Shown: positions 1-10,841 of the stretch, piece after piece
Layout: each line of letters begins with the position of its first letter
Numbering within the stretch: position 1 is the stretch's first letter
NCBI GenBank assembly: GCA_024305745.1
Contig: JAHRBS010000014.1
Coordinates: forward strand, 1,495,501 to 1,559,500
Reading direction: 5' to 3'
Length of the DNA: 64,000 nt
Source: Polyporus tsugae
Lineage: Eukaryota; Basidiomycota; Agaricomycetes; Polyporales; Polyporaceae
Notes under the pieces: generated by a model
Database searches by the model: none
What the model was told of the DNA's origin: nothing
The model's input: the letters and a program-made list of their open reading frames with translations, nothing else
Program-made: the position numbers and the translations under genes

Positions 1-486
1 GCGGACATCGAGGCTCTTGCAAGCGCATGGCCGAAGGTTGAGCGCCTTTTCGTCCACGAGGGAATCAACCCCGACTCCACCGTGTCCATCGGTGCCTTCC
101 ACCATCTCTACCGACACTGCACGCACCTCAAAGAGTTGCATATCTCCGGCCTCAGGTTTCCCATCATCGGGGTGCACGAGATTCCCGCACCTCTCGATCG
201 CTCACTGTCCCACCCGCTCCAGCACTTGTCCATGCGAGGTCAATACGTCCTGAAGACGAGTATCCAGTTGCTGGGACCCGACCTCTCGGACGAGGGCGCC
301 GAGGCGATGGCGCGGTACCTCCTTGTCCTGTTCCCGCGCTTGGACATCCAGAGGCTCAAGCGACAGCTGGACGATTCAAGTCCCGAACGGAGGGGAGTCC
401 TCCCCGAGGTCTTGCACTTCGATGACCGGTGGAGGAGGATCATTGGGCACATATACGCCATCGGTACCGCACGCGATGGGCCCTAG
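1..486 (+). CDS. F-box/LRR-like protein, family A, C-terminal part (cut by window edge)
   Basis: The reading frame is open from base 1 to a TAG at 484-486, so the N-terminus lies outside the window. The 161 residues match the C-terminal part of the intact 603-aa protein at 6399-8210: both have an IEALASAWPK block, the LYRHCTHLKEL leucine-repeat-like stretch, the LSDEGAEAMARYL segment and the LHFDDRWRRIIGHIY ending. The family belongs to the large F-box-like proteins of Agaricomycetes, in which the leucine-rich part is thought to bind targets for SCF ubiquitin ligases. That role is inferred. The stop falls where the longer paralog reads a TGG tryptophan codon after the same GGGCCC, so this copy ends about 20 residues early. 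It may be functional or already decaying. Confidence 0.72.
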   Translation, partial: ADIEALASAWPKVERLFVHEGINPDSTVSIGAFHHLYRHCTHLKELHISGLRFPIIGVHEIPAPLDRSLSHPLQHLSMRGQYVLKTSIQLLGPDLSDEGAEAMARYLLVLFPRLDIQRLKRQLDDSSPERRGVLPEVLHFDDRWRRIIGHIYAIGTARDGP

Positions 487-3400
487 CTACTGCCGCCTCT
501 GGAGCTTTCTTAGCGACAATGCATGTCTGTTGGACGATCATTACTACAGAGCTCAGTGGAATGGTCCGTCGTCCGAGTGCTCGCGCATTCATCTGCCCAT
601 CGAATCGCCACATCGTCGAGTGTCATGCCTTCCGGTCTGACTCATGGTTGCAGATTCCATTGATGTGTACTCTCGGTGGTAATGTTTTTAACCGTGACAC
701 TCAGTTGTCGGTCGGACCCAGCTCTGAGACCGCTGGATGGGAGAGATAATCTGGAGATAATCACCACCGAGTGGTACTTCGGTGTGTCATGGCATCTTTC
801 TATGATGATGCGGGGCACCTAGTACCCCGCTGTGACGCAGTCGTGTTTGATCATGATGGGACGATGATCATGCTCGCCATGCTCACCCTGAACATCTTCC
901 ACCCTGGCCTGCTCCTCGGAAAGGCACAATGTGGCTCTCGAGGGAGAGCGAAGCGGAGATCAAGGCGAAGGAATTCGACACAGAATCCGTTTGACATGCG
1001 GACGGTTTGCTTCCTCGCCACCCCACATTCGACACGGACACTAACATCAACCCTTATTAATGTATTACATTTCCCACTATCGCCGCCGCTACTGTAGTTA
1101 ATTCGCGCCCTTCCCCAAGTTTATTTTCTCTCACTCACGGACTATACGGCCACCTTACCCATCTGGACTTTAAAATAGATAGAGTATCGTCGTTCTTGTT
1201 GCACGCCGTAGCATCACGCGATCGCGAGTTATCCTCAATAATAAATCATTGTATTTTTAGGAGCATAGAGCAGGTGCAACAGCGAGGTCTCTGCCCATTG
1301 AAGAGAGGAGCGCGGGGGTATAACCTGTCTCCTTTGAGCGTCGTAGATGACATACGTCCGCCCTGCCCCCGGAGGGGCGAGGATGTTTAGCTTTATACAC
1401 AGGAATGCCTGCTCCCGGTTGCCCCGGACAGTAGCGGCCAAAATTTCCCCTGGGGACGTGGCATCATGCGGCCAGACGTGTCCCTTCGAACGCCCGAGAC
1501 CTCGACTGCGCGTGCCTGCTCCGTACGGAGACCGAACAATGATTCAATGAACCACAACGACAACGACCGCCAAATAGTACGCAACAACACCGACACGGAC
1601 AACGAACTTGAACACGAAGGGAGGAACGCGGGGACAACGAACGCGAAAACAGACAGAAGGAAAAACATGAACACGAACTAAGAAACGAGGAAAGCGCGGC
1701 GGTGGTCTTGAGGAGAAGTCGGAGAAAGCCTTGCGACCGATTGGGTCAGCCACATTGGTGGCGTCGAGCTGCCTGAGAGGTCGCCGAGATGTCGAGCGTC
1801 GCCACAGCAGAAGGAAGACAAAGAAGCAAGCAAGAGCCAGACGACAGCAGCAGTTAGCCGAGCGGAGAACCAGGGCCCGGGGTGGCGAAGACTCAAGCGG
1901 CGACCAGGGCCCCCAAAACGAACCAGAACCTTCTGTGGATGGTTGCGTTGAGTAGGGACACGGTTGTTAGAGAGTGAGCGCTCACGATGACTTGCGACGG
2001 AGGAAAGGCGTAGGAGGTGAGCTGTGTGGGGAGGTCAGTGGTGGAGGGCAAGTTGTGAGGGACATTGGTTGAGGAGGTGAAGGGTTTATATATGTGCTCG
2101 GAACCGGTGGCTTGCAGCACACCAGTGAAACTCCGCAGATGTCAGCCCCCGATGGCACTCAATATGGCAGGATGCTTTCCTTTCTGGCTTGCGTTGTACC
2201 GAACGCACAAGGAGACCCAGCGGTTGCCGAGCGGCATGTAGGACCGCCGGAGCCTAGGCACAGGCGGCAGCGTCACTCGGGGCGGTAGTCGATGGTTGTC
2301 TATTTGTCTTCGAATTCTGTACACATTCAAATTTAAAGTAAAACGGTTGTCTCGTCACGGTGATCACATTTTGAGCGGTCAGCACGTACCTTGTATCCCT
2401 CCAACCACCTACAACTCAGTTACCGTGCACTGTAAGTTAACTTAAGCTGACCATTCTGCAATATTTCGAGAAGCCTGAGCAACTTTGCTTGACCTCTGCT
2501 GGCATCGCGATCGGATAACGGGCTCACCAGAGTCCGAGTAGCTGGCGCTGCTGCCGTCGAGGTTAAAGTCTCGGACGCCAGTCTGGAGGATGGCGTTGCC
2601 GCAGGTGTCACCGTCAATTTCGACCCAAGAAGATGCATAGTGCGCCCCGGAGGCCTTGGAGGGCTTATTGGGAGCGGGGATGACGAAAATGCCAGTGCTC
2701 AGCCAGGAGCCTGCTCGAGTCGATACATGACTCCCTCAAGTTGGAAGCCTGTTGAATGGTTATCCATCGTTACCAGCTTCGGAGCTGATTGAAGGCACTG
2801 TAAAACACCGTATAGTGTCTCGTTCAGGGAACGCAAAGATGAGATGGTAGCGGTCGGGAACGCGAGTCATGGGGCCAGCGAAGACGACCGACAGGCGCTT
2901 GATAGCCGACCTCAAGTGGAAATCTAAACGCCGGTACATAGATGACGTCGGTTCCACATGGAGTCTAAGTTGCCATCCGCCTCCTGCCAGCTGAAATCTG
3001 GCTTGACACTTAAACTGCTTGCAGCCATTCATGAAATTTCGCAGAAATATCGGTCCGATCACGTATCTGCGTGTAGCGATGGTACTTACTACTACTACTC
3101 CTACTTGCTTCTGGCACTGCGAAGGCGAGTCCTTGTACATCGGGTGAGTAGTAAGACTTTCCAAGCATATCCTTATCCTCCTGTTCCGCGTGTCTCGACA
3201 AATGTTTACGTTCAAAGGAGTATTTGCAGCAGAACATATTTGCCCACCTCACCTTCACAGGTTTGAACGTCGATCATCATCGCAACGGACCCGAACATGG
3301 GGCGAGTCAGGCTCGATTGCATCCCATTCGTTTGGTGAGTTGTTGAGACGCATAGGTCACTGACGAAATGCGAAATGATTCGGTCCGCGTGTCATATGAA

Positions 3401-5599
3401 TCCGACGCGATTTAGCGGTGAACTCTCTGTGAATCTCGTCGCACTTTCTGTGCAGGACTCGGAGCCCACATCGAAGTGGCGGACGACTCGGAGGGGCAAG
3501 GGTGTCCAGCTCGGTTCCAGAACTCAGCACTCACCGCCCGGCACGGGGTTGCATCTCTTCGCTTAGAATGCTCCCTTCACAGCTGTCGATCACTCTCCAT
3601 CTATTATTGATCTCCATGCCAAAGACTCGGGAGACAAGAACCGGTGAGAGATTCCACTGGGCGACTTGACTGGTCGCCCCTTGTTTCCGTCACAGTATTA
3701 GGAATATCCCAGGCAGAAACAAACGCAGAATCAGATACTGGAATCAGTTGAACTCTGTGGGCGAGTTTGATCGCCACTGAGGTGGCACCGAGCCGATTAT
3801 AAGGATGATCCGCTGGGCGGTGTTGTGGAACGTACACAAATGGCAGGACATCGTGACGGACCTCCTGCTATTCGTCGCAATCAATCGCTGAGACGAGCGA
3901 GCAACATAATCACACGCCTTCTTGACCCGAATACGGCTGACCTCTCGTTCGATTTCCAGGGCTGACTCCAACGTGAACGTGCCGACATATGCCGAACATC
4001 CCAGCCTCTAGCGTATAAAGCCAGTCTCTCTCGCCCGTTCTGTCTCTCCCTAGAACTCCCATGTTCACTTCTCCCTTTCTACCCTCTCCTAGGTGCGCCG
4101 GCGACTCGCATTGGTGTATGCTATGCGGGTCGCTGGTCGCATGCTCTCTTGTGAGGGACTGAACGTCGGACTGGGATGTTTCTCCTCCGGATGTCCTCGC
4201 CGTCTGGGCTGCCTGGCGGGGGCGGGGCCTCTGGGCACCTCACCATCGACGCGTATGTCGCCTTGTGCTCCTCTGTCATCTTTCCTTCAGCTAACCCTCT
4301 ACCACCAGACTGTGTCGGAGGTGTCCACTCACCAACCCTTCTCGGTACGTCCGCTCGCATCCTTCCCGATGGTTGTCGCTCATTGTTGTGGCGGGCTCGG
4401 ACAGGTTTCTTTTCTCCTCCTTTCTCTTTTCTCTCTTCTCTGTGGCGCGTTCGCTATCGTGGCGACGGAACGTCACACCGCGTGGCTGACTCACCACCAC
4501 GTACGTTCACTATTCACGAATTCGCCGCCCAAGACAAACTCTCATTGCCTCGACTCTAGCACCACCCTGCACAGGTGTCAGCCGCCCCGTCGATGGTAAG
4601 CCCACCTGGTGGCTGTCTACATTCGCGGCGCGTCGCACTCAGGCTCCCACCCTCACCGCGAATCACTTCACTGTGCCGGCGAAGAGGTGGACGAGCCGAC
4701 GCCTTTCCGGTACAGTCGCCTGTCGGGGACGGGCGACTCGGATTGTGCGGAGTGGGCGCGTCGCATTGCAAGGCTGAGCCTCCGAATGGTGAGTGTCTGT
4801 GACGTTCGGAGGGATTTGGTTGGAGACTCAGGTAACTGATTGTAGCGTGCACCGGAAACTTCGAAACTGGACGGGGAAATATGCAGGTGAGTGTTGAGGC
4901 TCGCCCCGTTCATTGACACTTGCGAGCTAGTCAGGGATGTTACTCCAATCTGGAAAGTATCCGTTAAGTGTTCCGGAGTACAGTGTCGTAGTAGGGGAGG
5001 AGAGTAGATCGTGTCAGCGCCATGTAGCACTATAAAAGTTTAATATACTTCCAAGGCAATAGCACTCCCTGCCGCATAACACAGACTGTCACACATTTGG
5101 TGAACATTTCTTCGTCAGCATTCAAGTTAGCGAACAACGCTCGCTGAGCACTGGCAGCTGGAGCACGGATTCGGAATGCACGGTTTTGCTTCCGTCCTGA
5201 AGATCGCCTGTGGTTGACAGCCCCCGGATAGCCGGTGTTGTGAGCGCCGGAAGATAAGCTTCATCTACAACGATATCTTGGGACAGCGCTCATCTATTGT
5301 GCAAAGTGCGTCTGTTCTTTTCGGTCCTTGGTGGCACGGCATTCACTGACGAGCCTGAATATAATAAAGGTCTCCCAACGGCTCCTCGTTGTCGACCCGA
5401 ACTTCAGAGCTCAAAACTTGAATGCACCATCACCATATCACTTAGCTGAAGCATCGTATCCCGCCTGGCCCGGGTACGGTCATCGGTTGCATTTCATCCT
5501 TTTCGACGATCTGCTGCTGCGCGTCCGCCTCCTATTCCTTTCTCAAAGTCGTCCCGAATCGCACCCGGGTCGAGATGACCCGTACCCTGACTGCTCAAC
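487..5599. other. Long stretch without a recognisable gene
   Basis: About 5.1 kb. Only short, mutually overlapping open frames occur on both strands, and none shows a family I know. Notable contents are a TATA box with a pyrimidine-rich leader at 4014-4060, and many splice-like signals from about 4090 to 4850, listed separately. A weakly protein-like minus-strand frame at 2760-3215 could not be assigned. The stretch is probably intergenic DNA with decayed gene remnants. Confidence 0.5.
4014..4060 (+). promoter_or_regulatory. Core-promoter-like TATA box and CT-rich leader
   Basis: TATAAA lies at 4014-4019. A strongly pyrimidine-rich leader follows, up to an ATG at 4061, about 42 nt downstream. 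This layout is typical of strongly expressed fungal genes. The frame from that ATG is soon interrupted unless it is spliced: GTGCGC at 4092 would be a donor. The downstream product is unknown, so this is a promoter-like site rather than an assigned promoter. Confidence 0.35.
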
Positions 5600-5988
5600 G
5601 ATGAAGCAAGTTCCTGAAGGCCTGAGGCCGCAGCGTCCTCCAGAGGTTCGAATTCAACCCCCCCTGGGATCAGGACTCGTTGGACGACAGGCCCGCCCTC
5701 CGCGAGCTAGTTGCTCACATCCTTCTCATCCGGGATTTGCGGTCCTTCACACTCGTCCCCGCGTGTGTGGGCGCAAGTTTCGAGACACGGATATCGAGGC
5801 CCTCGCAACTGCGTGGCCAAAGCGTGAGCAGCTTTCCTTCGACAGCCTCGGGTTTAACTCCGAGTCCAGCGTGTCAATCAACGCCATACACTACCTCTAC
5901 AGGGCCCAGGTACTGTACAGACCTCCGAGAGCTGTCCCTCCGTCATATCCGCTGGCCCAGGATCGGGGTGGACTCCACTGCCAGTGGT
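5600..5988 (+). pseudogene. Decayed fragment of family A F-box/LRR-like gene
   Basis: The translation resembles residues of about 345-465 of the intact gene at 6399-8210, but the match moves between frames. One frame gives RELVAHILLIRDLRSFTLV. A second gives DIEALATAWPK and SESSVSINAIHYLYR. The first frame then resumes with DLRELSLRHIRWPRIGVD. At least two frameshifts are needed and there is no start or N-terminal F-box part, so this is a fragment of a duplicated gene. It lies directly upstream of the intact copy in the same orientation, which fits tandem duplication followed by decay. Confidence 0.75.
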
Positions 5989-6398
5989 AGTACTAATTAC
6001 CTGATCAATTGATGTGGTATTTGGCAGTCGCCGCCGTTTAGTCACAGGCACCGTTGGATACCACTGGAGTACTGACCTGGACCACTACTTCCCTGGTGTG
6101 TACTCCTGCTCCTGCTGAATCTCCACCGTAAGATGGGCCAGGGTCGGGATCAGCGAAGCAGGACACGGCCCAGTGAGCCTGAGAACGATCGTCGCTTTTC
6201 AATTTGGGCGCTCCTAAGTCCAAATACGGCATCTGCGGACCGCCGGTAGTGACTCAGGCAGTCGTCTTGCCAACTCTTGCACGTCTGAGCGGCTTTCTCC
6301 TGCCTTTCTCCCCAAGTCAAGACTCCTTTAATCTCTGAGCCTCGCACTCCTCCTCGCCGTGAAAGGATACCGACTCTTTTTCAAGCCGCACAGCCGTT

Positions 6399-8210
6399 AT
6401 GGGGGACGCTTATCCCTCGGCCTCCGCTCAAGTTCTTGCCAACGTCGATCTCCTTCACGGCATTTTCACATTCATGCCTTTCGCGCCGGACGATCGAGAC
6501 AGCTATTTGGCACGATGTGCGACCGTCTCTCACACCTTTCATGAACCTGCGATCCGAGTCCTATGGAGGAATTTACGCTCACTAGTTCCTCTGTGGCACC
6601 TTCTGGCTCCATCGAACACCCCGTTTGCCGCTCAGTACTTTTCAACTAGTTGGAGTACTGATGTTTTGAAATACCTCCAAAAAGTAAGAAAATTCGTTTC
6701 CAAGACATCCAGTGTCGCTCATCTCATGAGAATCCAGGTCATTTCCGCGCAATTATACCGTGATCCAATACGATGGGACCGCTTTCTACGCCATGCCGCC
6801 CATGTTCGTGGAATAGCTCATTACATGCACACCGCACAGGCAGTAAACGACGCAAATCGTCTGCTTATACAATCTGTCATCGTGCAGAATGGCGGAACCA
6901 CTATCCTCCCACTCTTGCGCAGTATCGTGTGGCCAGTCGATGACACTCTCATCCTCTTCCTTACTCCGACGCTTCGCCATGCGACGTTCACATTCATGGG
7001 GCCCGTCAAGATGGAGGGTGTCCTATTACTTCGCAGGCTACGCAATTCCGCCCCATTCCTCGAGAAAATCGACCTCGACCCAGGATTCGAGCCCGACGCG
7101 CTGGCGCTCATCCAGGAGCTGGCCTGCTTTTCTCAGCTCCAGAAGGTCGAGATATCGCGATGTTGGGGGCTTGAAGAGTTCCGAATTCTCGCGACGAAAC
7201 CAAACCTTGTCTCCCTTTGCATACCGGAAATCATCGGCCCCTGGGTTGGGCCTTGTGACGTGATCTCCGTTGGCGGCCTCCGCGAGCTGTCCGTGAGCGG
7301 AGATGTATCCTCCCTTTCTTGCCTCTTCGGTCTCGTCCGCTTCCACGCACTGAAAAGTGCGAACATCGTTGTAGACTCTTCAGAAGCGGAGACGGATCTC
7401 ACGGCGGGCGAAATCACAAGCTTCCTGGCTCTGTTCTACAATGCCGTATCCACCAGTGGCCTTCAGAGCTTCGAATTCAATCCCTGGCCCCAAAGGATCA
7501 AACCCTCGTTCGATGTCGTGCCTGCCCTCCACCGGCTTGTCGCTCCCATCCTCCCCATCCACGACTTGCGCTCCTTCACCCTCATCGCCAAGTATCCGGT
7601 CGCAAGCCTCGACGACGCGGATATCGAAGCCCTCGCAAGTGCATGGCCGAAGCTCGAGCACCTTTCCGTCGACCGCGGGTTTACCTCCGAGTCCAGCGTG
7701 TCGATCAATGCCCTGCACTGCCTCCACAGACACAACACGGACCTCCGAGAGCTGTCCATCCCTCATATCCGCTGGCTCATGATCGGGGTGGACAGGATCC
7801 CCGCACCTCTCGATCGCTTGGCACCAGCCCACCCGCTCCGGGCATTGTCCTTGCCGTCCCAGATAGTCGTGAAGACGGTCCTCCCGTTGTTCGGAGCCGA
7901 TCTCTCGGACGACGGCGTGGAGGCCATGGCGAGGTACCTCTTCGACCTGTTCCCGCGCTTGGATCTACAGCAGTGCAAGCGCATTTGGGACGAATCAATA
8001 CCCAGACAGAGTGGGAAGCGCTTTGGCACGAACAAAGCCAGACGGGGCGGAGTCCTTCCCGACACCCTGCATTTCGATGATCGGTGGAGGAAGGTCATCG
8101 GTCATATATACACCCTTTGTTGCGCACGCGACGGGCCCTGGCTGCTGTCTTCGGCGGATTGCAAGCCTATCGAACGATGCATAGGTACTATAGATAAGTC
8201 CGTCGTCTGA
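6399..8210 (+). CDS. F-box/LRR-like protein, family A (intact, single exon)
   Basis: The open frame of 603 codons has no need for introns. The N-terminal 60 residues (VDLLHGIFTFMPF, then YLARCATVSHTF and AIRVLWRNL) have the pattern of fungal F-box-like domains: a helix, a 'C..V...F' core and a WR/LW motif near residue 50. The rest is rich in Leu and carries irregular leucine-rich repeats, for example LRELSVSGDVSSL and LRELSIPHIRWL. Proteins of this kind are adaptor candidates for Skp1-Cullin-F-box ubiquitin ligases acting in nucleus or cytosol. No partner or substrate can be read from the sequence. Two damaged relatives lie upstream, at 1-486 and 5600-5988. The start is the first ATG of the frame and just precedes the conserved domain. 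Confidence 0.85.
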   Translation: MGDAYPSASAQVLANVDLLHGIFTFMPFAPDDRDSYLARCATVSHTFHEPAIRVLWRNLRSLVPLWHLLAPSNTPFAAQYFSTSWSTDVLKYLQKVRKFVSKTSSVAHLMRIQVISAQLYRDPIRWDRFLRHAAHVRGIAHYMHTAQAVNDANRLLIQSVIVQNGGTTILPLLRSIVWPVDDTLILFLTPTLRHATFTFMGPVKMEGVLLLRRLRNSAPFLEKIDLDPGFEPDALALIQELACFSQLQKVEISRCWGLEEFRILATKPNLVSLCIPEIIGPWVGPCDVISVGGLRELSVSGDVSSLSCLFGLVRFHALKSANIVVDSSEAETDLTAGEITSFLALFYNAVSTSGLQSFEFNPWPQRIKPSFDVVPALHRLVAPILPIHDLRSFTLIAKYPVASLDDADIEALASAWPKLEHLSVDRGFTSESSVSINALHCLHRHNTDLRELSIPHIRWLMIGVDRIPAPLDRLAPAHPLRALSLPSQIVVKTVLPLFGADLSDDGVEAMARYLFDLFPRLDLQQCKRIWDESIPRQSGKRFGTNKARRGGVLPDTLHFDDRWRKVIGHIYTLCCARDGPWLLSSADCKPIERCIGTIDKSVV

Positions 8211-8967
8211 GGCTGACGCCTCCATCTTCCCCTCGAATCACTCTACCTCGTCACAGTCCGAGTCATGTTGTCCAGTACAACTTGTATACCTGGCCCGTGA
8301 TATGAACGCCAATGCTTCGCACACCAGGCCAGGAGACACCACAAACGTCGGGACCGTAGGAGCGTGCCAGTGTCCGTTTATGTTCATGCCACCGACAGGC
8401 AGGCTACTTCCAGTCACGACACAGATCTGCCTTCGTGCCCTTCTGAGGTTCGTGTTCGGAAATATTATGTCCCAAAGGTTCCAGAATACTACAGGACCTG
8501 CCGGCATATGGCTCGACACATCGTCTTCCCACATCGCCTTAGATTGCACAGTGCCATGATCGCGATGACGATGTTTGTGCCGCAGGAGATAACAACTCAT
8601 CTGATTTTCAATCCGACGGTGCCGCGAATCGGTAAAGACTCGGAGCAAGGTAGTACTGCATACTTCATGGTTCTAATGATGATGGTGGATGTGATAAGTG
8701 CACGGAGGAAGGAAGGCGGCAGATGCTGACCCTCGGAGCGCCTGAGGCGCAGGTGGATACCTGAACAGATAGTTGTCCTACACTGAGCACAACGGACAAC
8801 AAGTGAAGGTGCGACTATCCTAGGGTTGCTGGCATCTTCACTGAGCCTTAGTATGGTCTGCAATATGCAATATGCCTGGCATGCACTGGATATCATTGAT
8901 ACGATTATATACAGTGTGCGAGCAATAGAACTTTTCCGCTTTCGAGGAAGTTTTGACAACGCTACCC
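8211..8967. other. Intergenic, nothing recognised
   Basis: This is the 3' region between the plus-strand F-box-like gene and the minus-strand TIM-barrel gene, which converge here. I see only short unconvincing frames. Confidence 0.5.
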
Positions 8968-9882
8968 TCACACAGACTTCGAAAACGATAGATTCTTGAA
9001 CTGGTTTGCATTGTCCTCGATAGCAGTCTCAGCCGGCAGCCTCTCCATGCTCGACGCGCCAAAGAAGCCATGAACGCCCGTCGTCCGACTCAGCACGTAC
9101 GCCGCGTCCTCGGGGGTCGCAATCGGGCCCCCGTGGCACAGCACAATCACGTCCTGGTTGATCTTCACCGCGGCATCCCTGCACTCCTGTATGCGCTTGA
9201 CGCAGTCATCCAGCGTGACGTGCGTCTTCGCGCCGATGCTCCCGCTCGTCGTCAGCCCCATATGGACGACGAGCACGTCCGCGCCCGCCCGCGTCATCGC
9301 CTCCGCGTCGGCGACGGTGAACACGTACGGGGTGGTAAGCAGGTCGAGCGCGTGCGCCTCGCGGATCATGTCGACCTCGAGCGCGTAGGACATGCCTGTC
9401 TCCTCGAGGTTCTGGCGGAAAGTGCCATCGATGAGGCCGACGGTGGGGAAGTTCTGCACGCCGCAGAAGCCGAGGTCCTTGAGTTGCCGCAGGAAACGCG
9501 GCATGACGCGGAATGGGTCCGTGCCGCACACGCCTGCCACGACACCCGCATTCTGGATGATCGGGATGACTTCGTTCGCCTACGCGCGAGGGCGACATGA
9601 GCGCGATCGCTGCTCGCCGCAGGGGGGTAGAACGGATGTGAGACGCACCATTTCGAGCACGATGGCGTTTGCATCGCCGTACGGCATGAGACCCGCGAGC
9701 GAGCCACGTCCCGCCATCCTGAACCGGCCGCTGTTGTAGAGGACGATGAGATCGGCGCCGCCCCTTTCGATGAACTTGGCAGAGAGCCCGATGCCCGCGC
9801 CAGCTCCTAGGACGATGTTGCCCGAGTCGATCGTCTGACGGAGACGAGCGAGAGCTTCCTTTCGATTTGTGGGTGGAGCCAT
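8968..9882 (-). CDS. TIM-barrel PEP-hydrolase-like protein
   Basis: There are two exons: 9882-9649 (78 codons) and 9579-8968, joined across a 69-nt intron with GTGCGT donor and TAG acceptor. The product is 281 aa. Landmarks in order are [15 protein letters not shown] and [17 protein letters not shown] near the N-terminus, [38 protein letters not shown] in the middle, and VLCHGGPI followed by [13 protein letters not shown] near the C-terminus. This is the TIM-barrel signal transduction / phosphoenolpyruvate-hydrolase-like family (PF09370 type), common in fungi and bacteria, with an uncertain physiological reaction. No signal peptide is visible, so a cytosolic place is likely. The length fits the family. 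A longer frame on the same strand (9206-9997) is a shadow. Confidence 0.88.
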
Positions 9883-10841
9883 GGGCAGTACTTCTACAAG
9901 CGATGGGGACGCTTGAGCCTAGTGATGTCGATGAGCCAGGAGCAAAGTCGAGCTTAGTCCCACTCCGAGTCAGTCCGACGACGCTTATGGTGATCACATG
10001 GGCGCCAACGTAGCCATTTTAGGACGGCCAAAGCCTCTCAGTGACTCAGCAGTCCCCTCCCCTTCCACCACTTCCACCGATGAGCAGCTGAGGACACAAC
10101 AGGATCGTATTTCAGCGGTTAAGATGGCGTATTATTACTGGTCATGTTCCCTACGAGGTATGCCAGTCCTCATCGTTGCAGCGAAATCTAACCCGTGTCC
10201 AAGTATCACAGTTCAACCTGCTACCAGCCACAATAGATACCGCAAAACCGAGTGCAGGCTAGCAGCCCGGAACGAGCGGGGCACCAATTCAAAGGCATTC
10301 GTGGCACCCCTTCGCGACGATGACGTGAGAGGTACAAAGCCCATAGGTATTTGAGCGAAGGATGGGTCTCTGGTAGGTCATCGTCCACCTGTGCTTATTC
10401 AACGGTGGCTATATGCGCCTGTGCTTATGTGCATGTTGCTCGTCTTCCATAATCTTAGAAAGATCAGCATCGATGCCGGCTTCTGTTGAATGGAACTCTA
10501 GTTGAGACGCTGGCCCGCGCTTGGATAGCGTTTCGAAGAGTCGGACGGAGGAAGGAACACACCCCATACGATGGATACGAAGGTATGTTGATTGGACCCC
10601 GGCCTTATCAATGTTGATATCAACGTGCGACTAACCGTTATGTAGTCGCAGCCCGGGTGCATTACGAGCGCTATTAAGCTGAGATACTTGACCTTCGACC
10701 ACCATCTCGTTACTCCTCTCGGTACCCATCGAGCATCGTTAGCTGGCATTAGCGCCCCTTTATCGTTGCTGATGAGTAAGTGCCGACTCGATTTGAGAGA
10801 TCGATTGGATCGCCTAGTAATCAGACCCTCATGTTTTAGAT
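9883..10841. other. Divergent intergenic region
   Basis: This is the shared upstream region of the minus-strand TIM-barrel gene and the plus-strand F-box-like gene. I found no conserved coding signal. Near its right end an ATGA|GTAAGT at 10772-10780 and a TTTTAG just before 10842 could form a tiny alternative first exon of the next gene. Confidence 0.45.

Noticed and set aside
4093..4599. 168-codon plus-strand frame as a membrane protein
   Set aside because: The hydrophobic run comes from a CT-rich tract next to splice-like signals, and no family match or conserved pattern is visible.
5328..5990. 220-codon plus-strand frame as a possible intact gene
   Set aside because: Its conserved part is only a short block of the family A protein, and the match switches frames, so it is treated as a pseudogene fragment.
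7319..8080. 253-codon plus-strand frame inside the family A F-box-like gene
   Set aside because: It is a shadow of the 603-aa frame; the products of the paralogous fragments follow the other frame.
9206..9997. 263-codon minus-strand frame longer than either exon of the TIM-barrel gene
   Set aside because: It runs out of frame with the conserved protein and crosses its intron; the composition is Arg/Ser-rich, as expected of a shadow frame in GC-rich coding DNA.
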